Of a stretch of DNA of 17,700 nucleotides, positions 7,387-15,704 are shown in pieces (the first letter of the stretch is position 1; every line of letters starts with the position of its first letter). The translations under genes and the position numbers were made by a program. The notes under the pieces were generated by a model. That model was not told where the DNA came from, made no database searches, and was given only the letters and a program-made list of their open reading frames with translations. The DNA comes from CAZZCN01 sp964652975 (GTDB taxonomy: Bacteria; Bacillota; Clostridia; Saccharofermentanales; UBA5734). The DNA lies in assembly GCA_964652975.1 (NCBI GenBank), contig CAZZCN010000060.1, positions 1 to 17,700 on the forward strand. Direction: 5' to 3'.

Positions 7387-10300
7387 ATGAAAAAACTCCT
7401 GTCATTGATTCTAACGTTCTCGCTAATTATCACGGTTATCCCACTCTTTAACGCTCAGACAACCTCCGCCTTAGACTATAACAATTTTACATATGAAATT
7501 ACAGGGTCTGAGATATCTATCACAGGCGGTACACCTGTTAATGGATTGCTGGAAATTCCTTCGAGTATTGATGGGAAAAGTGTAACATCAATCAAATATA
7601 ATGCTTTTTTTAATAATCAAGAAATAACATCATTGATTCTTCCTGAAAGTGTTATCAGGCTTGGACTTAAAGCATTTGGTGAATGCAAAAACTTAAAAAC
7701 TGCTAATCTAATGGGAGTAAGAATTTTAGACGGTTCACCTTTTTATATGTGCACTAACCTGTTAACTATAAAATTCGGAAATCAAATAACTCAAACCGAA
7801 ATCTATAATGACCCATTTGAAGGTTGTTATAATTTGAATTCTGTATATTTTGTTACAGCTCCGACTGACTTTTATAACGGAATGTTTCAAAACTCGTCAG
7901 ATGGTTTAGTTGTATATTATAGTGAAAAAACTTCAGGATGGGATAATTGTTTAACAAGAAAGAAAAAGGTTCCATTCAACCCTGACTCAAAATACACTGT
8001 TACATATGACACTAATGGTGCTGCTAGTGGTACTGTGCCAATCGACAGTATTTTATATGAATACAATACTTTTTTTACAGTAGCGGATAATACCGGAAAT
8101 TTAGTCAAACCAGGAGCGGAGTTTCTCGGTTGGAATACAAATAGAGACGGTACTTCAGTCGATCATTATGCAGGCGATGTATTTGATATCGAGACTGGTA
8201 ACGTTGTTTTGTATGCGATGTGGAGTGATGGCCGAGATCAAGGTGATCAAAACGAATGGACTGATAGAACGGGAATAACATGGCAATACACTGAAGTAGG
8301 TGAATTGTTCTGCTCAATAGACAATGCAGATCCTGCAGTTGGAGTTCTTGAAGTTCCGGAAATAATCAATGGTAGAAAAGTAATTGCTATAGGTGCATAT
8401 GCTTTTTATGATTGTAGCGAATTGACAGAGGTTGTTTTGCCAGATAATATCACCGGTATAAATGAATACGCATTTAGTGGCTGTACAGGAATTAGCAGTT
8501 TATCAATTCCATCCGGCACTGCATATATTGACGACACAGCTTTTTATAATAGTGAGTTAACAGCGATTAAAGTAGATCACTCCAATGCCTATTATTCAAG
8601 TTATCAAGGTGTTATGTACAACAAATCCAAAACAGTTATTGAAAATTTTCCACCGGGAAAGGATTATATTGAGACAATAGTACCATCAATCACTACTATT
8701 GCATCAGGTGCTTTTGCCACAAGTTATAAAATTTCGAATATCGATATTCCTGAAAGTGTCACGAAAATTGAAGGTTATGCATTTTATGAATGTAATTCCT
8801 TAACAGAGATTTCACTATCTTCATCTGTTCTTGAATTGGATGAAACGTCATTCCTTGCATGTGCTTCATTAAAATTTTTATATGTTCATCCACTTAACCC
8901 AAATTACTTTTCAGCAGATGGAGTAGTATACAATAAAAATCTGACTGAATTGATATGTTGTCCAAGTGGGAAAAATACAGTCTTAGATTTACCTTTAACA
9001 GTGTCTAAGATTAGCGAAACAGGCTTGATGGGGTGCTTTGATATACCCGGTTTTCAAGCAAACCCCTCCAGCTCGTATTTTTCGAGCTTGGACGGAGTAT
9101 TGTTCAACAAAAATAAAACAATGCTTATGCAATGTCCTATACCAAAAGAAGGCGTATATACTTTGCCTTCCAGTGTAACAGAAATTAGAAGTGCTGCGTT
9201 CTCATGGTGTTATAATCTTACCTCAATAATATTACCAGCAAATTTAAAGACAATTGGCGCAGCGGCATTCATGGGCTGTATGGGTCTTGAAACAATTGCT
9301 ATTCCTGCAAGCGTAACATCTATATCCGACAGTGCTTTTAATTATGATATTGCCCTGAAAAGTGTTTATTTCAGAGGTAATGCGCCTCTGATGGGTGAAG
9401 GTGTATTTGATTTTACGGCGGATGCATTTACCATTTATTATCCATCTTTAAGTACAGGGTATACTACTCCTACATGGCTTAATGAGGAATATAAAACGGC
9501 GAAATATCTTTATAATATCACAGTGACCTTCAGCAACACGGGCGGAACGCCATCCACCAAAGCTGTAAATTTTAATTCCACTGTGGCTGCACCTGCCACT
9601 CCTGCCCGCACCGGATATATCTTTGCAGGTTGGTTTACAAGCATGGCCTATACCACTCCGTGGGTGTTTGCCACTAATAAAGTGACATCAAATATCACAC
9701 TTTATGCCAAATGGATAGGATTACAGGTCACAGGTCTAAAAGCTGCATCAGCCGGATACAACAGTGTAAAGCTTACATGGACCGCAACACCCGGTGCAAA
9801 TAATTATGAAATTTACAGAGCAACAAGTCTTGGTGGAACATATTACCTTGTTACAACAATACCTGCGACATCACTGCCGACATATACAAACACGGCTCTC
9901 GGAACAGGAACAACCTACTACTATAAGGTTAGAGCATATTCTCTTAATGGTACAACCAAAACCTATAACAATTACTCAGCTATAGCATCAACCAAGCCAT
10001 TGCCTGCAACACCTACAGGACTTGTCGCACAGGCCGCATCCTACAGCAGCACCAAACTGTCGTGGACAGCGGTACCAGGAGCGAGTGGATACAGTGTATA
10101 TAGAGCAACAAGCTCTACAGGAACATACACCTTGCTAGCAACTGTTACAACCAATACCTATACCAAGGCCTCACTTGCACTTGGTACAACATATTACTAC
10201 AAGGTGATTGCATATAGACTTGTAGGAACAACCAAAGTCTACGGCGGTTACTCAGGAGTGGTAGGAGCCAGGGTGGTACCACCTACACCGATATCACTTG

Positions 10301-10830
10301 TAGCAACGTCTCCCTCGTATAACAGCATAAAACTGACATGGGGAGCGGTATATGGCGCTAACGGATACAGTGTATACAGGGCGACAAGTTCCACAGGGAC
10401 TTACACTCTTCTTACAACCGTTACAACCAACACCTACACCAATATCAGTCTTGCTACAGGAACAACATACTATTACAAGGTGAATGCATACAGACTGTCC
10501 GGTAGTACGAAAATATATGGTTCACAGAGTGCAGCAGTTACCAAAAAAGTTGTACCTGCCACTATTACCACATTTAATGTGGTTCGTGCAGGTAGCACAA
10601 GCATCAATCTAAGCTGGGGAGCGATAAGTGGAGCAAACGGATACGAATTGTATCGTTCAACATCACCTACTGGTACAAATGTATTGGTAACAACGCAGAG
10701 CGCATTAACATACATAAACCTGGGACTTGCAACCGGTACAACATATTACTACAAGATAAGATCATACCGCCTGGTTGGGACGGCGAAAGTATATTCAGAT
10801 TTTTCAGTGGTTAAATACGCCAAGCCTTAG
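7387..10830 (+). CDS. Secreted mosaic surface protein: BspA-type leucine-rich repeats, InlB-type repeats, four fibronectin type III domains
   Basis: A 1147-residue exported protein. The ATG at 7387 follows AAGAAGG (7373-7379); the upstream TTG at 7363 precedes that site and is rejected. Domains in order: signal peptide (1-about 32, MKKLLSLILTFSLIITVIPLF, cleavage near TSA); BspA-type LRR_5 segment (about 40-195, with motifs such as ITSLILPESVIRLGLKAFGECKNL); InlB-type (Flg_new) repeat (about 202-279, ending LYAMW); a longer LRR_5 segment (about 285-705, repeated LPxxVTxIxxxAFxxC); a second InlB-type repeat (711-776, ending LYAKW); and four Fn3 units starting at residues 778, 873, 965 and 1057. 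Such proteins usually mediate adhesion or binding at the cell surface. No LPxTG motif, SLH domain or C-terminal transmembrane helix is visible, so its retention at the cell surface is unexplained. Base composition rises abruptly at about 9525. The ligand is unknown. Confidence 0.88.
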   Translation: MKKLLSLILTFSLIITVIPLFNAQTTSALDYNNFTYEITGSEISITGGTPVNGLLEIPSSIDGKSVTSIKYNAFFNNQEITSLILPESVIRLGLKAFGECKNLKTANLMGVRILDGSPFYMCTNLLTIKFGNQITQTEIYNDPFEGCYNLNSVYFVTAPTDFYNGMFQNSSDGLVVYYSEKTSGWDNCLTRKKKVPFNPDSKYTVTYDTNGAASGTVPIDSILYEYNTFFTVADNTGNLVKPGAEFLGWNTNRDGTSVDHYAGDVFDIETGNVVLYAMWSDGRDQGDQNEWTDRTGITWQYTEVGELFCSIDNADPAVGVLEVPEIINGRKVIAIGAYAFYDCSELTEVVLPDNITGINEYAFSGCTGISSLSIPSGTAYIDDTAFYNSELTAIKVDHSNAYYSSYQGVMYNKSKTVIENFPPGKDYIETIVPSITTIASGAFATSYKISNIDIPESVTKIEGYAFYECNSLTEISLSSSVLELDETSFLACASLKFLYVHPLNPNYFSADGVVYNKNLTELICCPSGKNTVLDLPLTVSKISETGLMGCFDIPGFQANPSSSYFSSLDGVLFNKNKTMLMQCPIPKEGVYTLPSSVTEIRSAAFSWCYNLTSIILPANLKTIGAAAFMGCMGLETIAIPASVTSISDSAFNYDIALKSVYFRGNAPLMGEGVFDFTADAFTIYYPSLSTGYTTPTWLNEEYKTAKYLYNITVTFSNTGGTPSTKAVNFNSTVAAPATPARTGYIFAGWFTSMAYTTPWVFATNKVTSNITLYAKWIGLQVTGLKAASAGYNSVKLTWTATPGANNYEIYRATSLGGTYYLVTTIPATSLPTYTNTALGTGTTYYYKVRAYSLNGTTKTYNNYSAIASTKPLPATPTGLVAQAASYSSTKLSWTAVPGASGYSVYRATSSTGTYTLLATVTTNTYTKASLALGTTYYYKVIAYRLVGTTKVYGGYSGVVGARVVPPTPISLVATSPSYNSIKLTWGAVYGANGYSVYRATSSTGTYTLLTTVTTNTYTNISLATGTTYYYKVNAYRLSGSTKIYGSQSAAVTKKVVPATITTFNVVRAGSTSINLSWGAISGANGYELYRSTSPTGTNVLVTTQSALTYINLGLATGTTYYYKIRSYRLVGTAKVYSDFSVVKYAKP
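9718..10827 (+). repeat. Four tandem fibronectin type III coding units
   Basis: Units begin at 9718, 10003, 10279 and 10555, with periods of 285, 276 and 276 bp. Each has the pattern KLTW..PGANxYxxYRATS followed by TTYYYKVxAY. Units two and three share the near-identical segment GYSVYRATSSTGTYTLL and matching DNA around it, which indicates recent duplication. Confidence 0.85.
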
Positions 10831-10892
10831 AAAGTTAAGAGTGAAGCATACAAAATGTATTGATTTTATTATAATAATTTTATAAAAGTCTT

Positions 10893-10931
10893 AAAACCGA
10901 TTGCAGATTAATTTTTGCAATCGGTTTTTTT
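10893..10931 (+). terminator. Intrinsic terminator of the surface protein gene
   Basis: The 13-bp stem AAAACCGATTGCA (10893-10905) / TGCAATCGGTTTT (10916-10928) with a 10-base AT-rich loop runs into a seven-T tract. It lies 63 bp after the stop codon and insulates the downstream topoisomerase genes. Confidence 0.9.
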
Positions 10932-10996
10932 ATAGATTTTTACTAAAATGAATTATAAATATTTTCATCTCGATGATTCTAAAATTTTACCACTAG

Positions 10997-11005
10997 TGTT
11001 ATAAT
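10997..11005 (+). promoter_or_regulatory. Extended -10 promoter for the topoisomerase genes
   Basis: TGTTATAAT is a perfect TATAAT (11000-11005) with the TGn extension. The -35 position 17 bp upstream (TTCTAA, 10977-10982) is poor, as expected for an extended -10 promoter. The leader to the B-subunit start is about 45 nt. Confidence 0.6.
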
Positions 11006-11055
11006 TGAAAAAGTTATTTTTTCTATCATCAACTGCAAATCTTAAGGAGGCTTTA

Positions 11056-13053
11056 ATGTCTAAAGCAAAAGAATATGGAAACGAGAGCATTTCATCACTT
11101 AAAGGCGCCGATCGGGTAAGGCTCAGGCCGAGTGTAATTTTCGGATCGGATGGCTTGGAAGGGTGTCAGCACTCGTTTTTTGAAATATTATCCAATTCCA
11201 TTGATGAAGCAAGAGAAGGACACGGAGACACAATCGAGGTAAAGAAATACAAGGACGGCTCCATATCGGTCACTGACTCAGGAAGAGGTATACCCGTCGA
11301 CTTCAACAACAAGGAGAACAGATATAACTGGGAGCTTGTATACTGCGAGCTTTATGCGGGAGGCAAGTATAACACCAATACTGCAGAGAACTACGAATTC
11401 AGCCTGGGATTGAACGGATTGGGCGCTTGTGCAACACAATATGCTTCTGAATATTTTGATGTTGAAGTTTTAAGGGATGGGTTTAAGTATTCACTACATT
11501 TCGAAAAAGGCAATATAGTAGGAGAACTTGCAAAGGAGCCCACCAGATTCAAGAAAACCGGCACAATGCAGAAATGGAAACCTGACAGGAATGTGTTTCA
11601 GGATATCAACATACCTGACGAATATTTTCAAAGGGTGTTAAAGCAACAGGCTATTATCAACGCCGGAGTTACTTTCAAATTCAGTGACGAGAAGACCGGA
11701 GAAGATTCCAACTTTTACTATCCTGAAGGTGTGCTCGGATATGTAAAGGAGCTTGACGACCAGAAAGGTTTTATCGCACCGACGCTTTTTGAAGCATCTG
11801 GCAAGGGAAGGGACAGGAGTGACAAGCCTGACTACAAGGTCAAATTTTCACTAGCTTTTGCTTTTAACAATGAGATAAACGCACTTGAATATTTTCATAA
11901 TTCAAGTTTTCTAGAGCATGGCGGTTCGCCGGACAAGGCTGTCAGGCAGGCGTTTGCATCGGAGATTGACCGTATCGTCAAGAACAGAGGAAAGTACAAG
12001 TCCGACGAATCCAAGATTGGCTTTGTTGACATACAGGACAGTATAATACTTGTGAGCAGTTCGTTTTCCACCCAGACAAGTTATGAGAATCAGACGAAAA
12101 AGGCGATCAACAACAAATTCATCCAGGAATTCATGACAGATGTACTACGCCAAAAGCTTGAAGTTTACTTCACTGAGAACAAACTTGATGCCGACAAGCT
12201 TGTGGAACAGGTGCTTGCCAACAAGCGAAGCCGTGAAAGTGCAGAGAAGCAGAGAATTAACATCAAGAAGAAGCTGATGGGCAATTTCGACATTTCCAAC
12301 AAGGTCAAGAAATTCGTGGACTGCCGTTCTAAGATAATTTCTGAACGAGAGCTATATATAGTTGAAGGAGACTCGGCCCTGGGTTCTTGCAAACAAGGTA
12401 GAGACGCGCAGTTTCAGGCGATAATACCCGTGCGTGGCAAAATTCTGAACTGCCTTAAAGCGGATTATGACAGCATCTTCAAGAACGACATAATTATTGA
12501 TCTGATTAAAGTCCTCGGATGTGGTGTGGAAATACAGACAAAGCATAACAAGGACCTTTCAGCATTTGATTTGTCGGGACTCAGGTGGGAGCGGATAATA
12601 ATCTGTACCGATGCCGACGTGGACGGGTTTCAGATAAGAACGCTTATTCTAACAATGCTGTACCGCCTGGTGCCGACACTTATAGAGGAAGGAAAGGTTT
12701 TTATAGCAGAATCACCGCTGTTTGAAATCTCTGTCTCTTCAAGGAAAAACAACAAGGAAAACGAGCAGACATATTTTGCCTTTGACGAGAAGGAAAAAAC
12801 CGAAATTATTAAGAATCTCAAAGGTTCCAAAATATCAATTCAAAGGTCAAAAGGACTTGGTGAGAACGAGCCCGAAATGATGTGGATGACGACTATGAAC
12901 CCTAAGACACGAAGGCTTATACAGATTTTACCTGAAGAAGCTGCAAAGACCGCAGCAAAATTTGATATGCTGCTGGGAGACAATATTCTTGAGAGGAAAT
13001 CCTTTATTGAGAACTTTGGTTACCTATATATCGAGGATTTAGATTTGGATTAG
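11056..13053 (+). CDS. Divergent type IIA DNA topoisomerase, ATPase/TOPRIM subunit (GyrB/ParE-like)
   Basis: A 665-residue protein, close to ParE and short GyrB in length. The ATG at 11056 is 5 bp after AAGGAGG; a TTG at 11005 overlaps the promoter and is rejected. The subunit binds and hydrolyses ATP to drive strand passage and supplies the TOPRIM metal site. GHKL ATPase: E43 (catalytic base) and N47 in FFEILSNSIDEA, D74 in DSGRGIPV, AGGKY at 101-105, the glycine loop GLNGLG at 118-123 (usual form GLHGVG), and the switch lysine K348 in QTK. TOPRIM: E437 in VEGDSALGS, PVRGKILN at 458-465, and D519/D521/D523 in TDADVDG; then QRSKGLGE at 596-603. All catalytic residues are kept, but the variable positions (GCQHSFFE, SLGLNG, ALGSCKQG) differ from ordinary gyrase. 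The A-subunit gene follows after 188 bp. It is probably the second topoisomerase of the cell; gyrase versus topo IV activity cannot be read from sequence. Confidence 0.88.
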   Translation: MSKAKEYGNESISSLKGADRVRLRPSVIFGSDGLEGCQHSFFEILSNSIDEAREGHGDTIEVKKYKDGSISVTDSGRGIPVDFNNKENRYNWELVYCELYAGGKYNTNTAENYEFSLGLNGLGACATQYASEYFDVEVLRDGFKYSLHFEKGNIVGELAKEPTRFKKTGTMQKWKPDRNVFQDINIPDEYFQRVLKQQAIINAGVTFKFSDEKTGEDSNFYYPEGVLGYVKELDDQKGFIAPTLFEASGKGRDRSDKPDYKVKFSLAFAFNNEINALEYFHNSSFLEHGGSPDKAVRQAFASEIDRIVKNRGKYKSDESKIGFVDIQDSIILVSSSFSTQTSYENQTKKAINNKFIQEFMTDVLRQKLEVYFTENKLDADKLVEQVLANKRSRESAEKQRINIKKKLMGNFDISNKVKKFVDCRSKIISERELYIVEGDSALGSCKQGRDAQFQAIIPVRGKILNCLKADYDSIFKNDIIIDLIKVLGCGVEIQTKHNKDLSAFDLSGLRWERIIICTDADVDGFQIRTLILTMLYRLVPTLIEEGKVFIAESPLFEISVSSRKNNKENEQTYFAFDEKEKTEIIKNLKGSKISIQRSKGLGENEPEMMWMTTMNPKTRRLIQILPEEAAKTAAKFDMLLGDNILERKSFIENFGYLYIEDLDLD

Positions 13054-13241
13054 TATTTCACAAATTGTATTTTAAAGGACAATAAAGCATTGGTATGAAA
13101 AATTAGAACAGAAATACAAAACTAAACACAAGAAAATACAACACGTAAAAACAAAAAAATAAATTAAAGACCAGTAAAAACAAAACGCAAAATATCATAT
13201 TCGAAAACGATAATTCACTTTTCAAAACGAGGAGCTAATAA
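13054..13241 (+). other. A-rich spacer/leader between the two topoisomerase genes
   Basis: A 188-bp gap with no terminator and no convincing promoter. The part around 13097-13190 is strikingly A-rich and nearly free of hairpin potential. It may be an unstructured leader that keeps the A-subunit ribosome-binding site (GAGGAG, near 13229-13234) accessible. Confidence 0.5.
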
Positions 13242-15494
13242 ATGAAAAAAGGCAGCAAACCAAAAAACGACGACAGCAATAATGAAGAGGCAGTAATCGT
13301 ACCACCGGGCGATGCGGTCGTCGTTAAGCAAAATATAACGGACACTCTCGAGAAAAACTACATGCCTTACGCCATGAGCGTTATAATTTCAAGAGCGATA
13401 CCAGAAATCGATGGATTCAAACCCGCTCACAGGAAGCTTCTGTATACGATGTACAAAATGGGGCTCCTTACCGGTAAACGCACCAAATCAGCCAATGTTG
13501 TAGGACAGACAATGAAACTTAATCCTCACGGAGACATGGCGATTTACGAGACTCTTGTAAGACTTACACGTGCTAATGCCGCGCTTTTGCATCCATACAT
13601 TGATTCAAAGGGTAATTTCGGAAAGCAGTATTCCCGTGATATGGCTTATGCCGCATCCCGATATACAGAGGTCAAGCTAGATTCGATATGTGAAGAGCTT
13701 TTCAGAGGGCTCGACAAGGAGTCGGTTGATTTTGTGGACAATTACGACGGAACAATGCAGGAGCCAACGCTTTTTCCTGCAACATTCCCGAGCATCCTTG
13801 TCAATTCTAATCAAGGTATTGCGGTCGGAATGGCAAGCCAGATATGTTCCTTTAATCTTGAGGAAGTGTGTAACGCAACTATAGCGTACATTAAGGACCC
13901 GGGAACCGATATTTTAGAACACATGCCTGCACCGGATTTTGAGTCTGGAGCGCAGATATTATACAGTGAAAGAACGATTCAACAGATATATGATACCGGA
14001 AGAGGCGCAATCAGACTGCGAGCAAAATTTATTATTGACAAGAAAAATTCCTGTATTGAAATACAAGAGATTCCATATGTCTCGACCATAGAGAAAATCA
14101 TCGAGGAGACAACCGAACTTGTAAAGTCCAACAAGATTAAAGAAATCAACGATATAAGGGATGAGTCCGACAAGGACGGTTTCAAGATTACCATAGACTA
14201 CAAGAAATCCGCCGACCCGCAGGCCCTGATGATGAAGCTCTTCAGATTCACCGAACTGGAGAAGACATTCAGCTGCAATTTCAACATCCTGATAAACGGA
14301 AGGCCAAGAGTGCTGGGTATCAAGCAAATTCTGGGTGAATGGACGGCATGGAGAAGGTCGTGTGTAAGGCGTGAGACAGCTTACGATCTTCAGAAAAAGC
14401 AGGAGAGGATGCATCTACTCAGAGGCCTTGAGAAAATAATGCTGGATATAGACAAAGCAGTCAAAATCATCAGGGAGACACTTAAATCTGTCGATGTTGT
14501 TCCAAATCTTATGACAGGGTTTGATATCGATGAAATTCAAGCTGAATATGTAGCCGACATCCGCCTCAGAAATATAAACAATCAATATATCATAGAGAGG
14601 ATAGCGGATATCAAGGACCTGAAAAGAGAGATTGAAGAACTTAAGGGTATTCTCGAAAGTTCAGAGAAAATCGATGATCTGATAATAAACACACTTATTT
14701 CAGTGACCAAGAAATACGGCAAGCCAAGACGTACCGAAATCGTGCAGGAAGAGGATGTCGAGTCCGTACAAAATGATCAGCTGATTGAAGACTATCGACT
14801 TAAACTGTTTTTGACCGAACATGGATATGTGAAGAAAATACCGCTGACATCACTTCGCAGCGCCGGAGAAATTAAAACAAAGGAAGACGACAAGATAATA
14901 ATGGAGCTAGAAGGGTCCAATAAATCCGATGTGGTTTTTTTCACCAACCAGTCTAATGTATATAAGACCAAGATATTTGAAATAAAGGACCACAAGCCTT
15001 CCGACCTTGGTGAATACCTGCAGAATCTACTATCGATGAGTGAGGGCGAAAGTGTCATTTTCATGCATATAACAAGCGACTATATCGGCAACTTGCTACT
15101 CGCTTTTGAGGACGGCAAGGTGGCAAAAATCGAAATGAAGTCATACGAGACGAAAACCAACCGCAAAAAGCTTATCAATGCCTTCAGCAGCAAATCTCCC
15201 GTCGTGGAAATATTATTTCTGACGCAGGATGAAGATTTTGCAGCATATAGCAATATTAGCAAGATTCTTGTTTTCAACAGTTCACTTGTACCTCTTAAAA
15301 CAACCAGGACAACACACGGTGTACAGGTCATGCTGTCGAAGAAAGGCAGCAAGCTTACGCAAATGACACGACTTTCCGATACCGGAATAACCGATGTTGA
15401 TTATTACCGTAACAAACGCATACCGGCTGTCGGATATTACGTAAAAGACGGTACAATCGCAGATAAGCAGATATCACTCGAAAGCATTGACTAG
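13242..15494 (+). CDS. Divergent type IIA DNA topoisomerase, DNA-cleaving subunit (GyrA/ParC-like)
   Basis: A 750-residue protein that cuts and rejoins DNA through a tyrosine. The ATG at 13242 has a good GAGGAG ribosome-binding site. After a charged N-terminal tail (1-25) comes the winged-helix/tower core: KQNITDTLEKNYMPYAMSVI, GFKPAHRKLLYTMY, NPHGDMAIYE (94-103), GNFGKQYSRDMAYAASRYTE with catalytic Y141 and R140, then FPSILVNSNQGIAVGMAS. The coiled-coil/exit-gate segment covers about 365-490 and a degenerate beta-pinwheel C-terminal domain about 519-745. Relative to E. coli GyrA, Ser83 is Met (M99), Asp87 is Glu (E103), His78 is Asn (N94), and two residues are inserted before the catalytic Arg-Tyr. 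The GyrA box (QRRGGKG) is missing; the matching place reads SLRSAGEIKTKEDD. The partner subunit is encoded upstream. The missing box argues against true gyrase supercoiling, although this is inference. Confidence 0.88.
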   Translation: MKKGSKPKNDDSNNEEAVIVPPGDAVVVKQNITDTLEKNYMPYAMSVIISRAIPEIDGFKPAHRKLLYTMYKMGLLTGKRTKSANVVGQTMKLNPHGDMAIYETLVRLTRANAALLHPYIDSKGNFGKQYSRDMAYAASRYTEVKLDSICEELFRGLDKESVDFVDNYDGTMQEPTLFPATFPSILVNSNQGIAVGMASQICSFNLEEVCNATIAYIKDPGTDILEHMPAPDFESGAQILYSERTIQQIYDTGRGAIRLRAKFIIDKKNSCIEIQEIPYVSTIEKIIEETTELVKSNKIKEINDIRDESDKDGFKITIDYKKSADPQALMMKLFRFTELEKTFSCNFNILINGRPRVLGIKQILGEWTAWRRSCVRRETAYDLQKKQERMHLLRGLEKIMLDIDKAVKIIRETLKSVDVVPNLMTGFDIDEIQAEYVADIRLRNINNQYIIERIADIKDLKREIEELKGILESSEKIDDLIINTLISVTKKYGKPRRTEIVQEEDVESVQNDQLIEDYRLKLFLTEHGYVKKIPLTSLRSAGEIKTKEDDKIIMELEGSNKSDVVFFTNQSNVYKTKIFEIKDHKPSDLGEYLQNLLSMSEGESVIFMHITSDYIGNLLLAFEDGKVAKIEMKSYETKTNRKKLINAFSSKSPVVEILFLTQDEDFAAYSNISKILVFNSSLVPLKTTRTTHGVQVMLSKKGSKLTQMTRLSDTGITDVDYYRNKRIPAVGYYVKDGTIADKQISLESID

Positions 15495-15553
15495 CCAAGA
15501 ATGTCAGGACGATATATGTATATTTAAACATGAGTAGAAAATAGATATCGTTA

Positions 15554-15583
15554 TTGATTTGATTTTGAGGTTTATGCTATTAA
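15554..15583 (+). promoter_or_regulatory. Candidate promoter for the deacetylase-like gene
   Basis: -35 TTGATT (15554-15559), 18-bp spacer and -10 TATTAA (15578-15583) preceded by TGC, an extended -10 arrangement. If used, the heptamer array lies in the 5' untranslated leader. Confidence 0.35.
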
Positions 15584-15626
15584 CCAATGGATACATAAGA
15601 TTTTATAAAAAACAAATTAGAAATTA

Positions 15627-15682
<56 letters not shown>

Positions 15683-15704
15683 TACAGGAAATCGAAAGGC
15701 AAAA

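Noticed and set aside
13959..14414. 151-residue minus-strand reading frame inside the topoisomerase A gene
   Set aside because: It is a shadow frame of a conserved coding region with no family resemblance.
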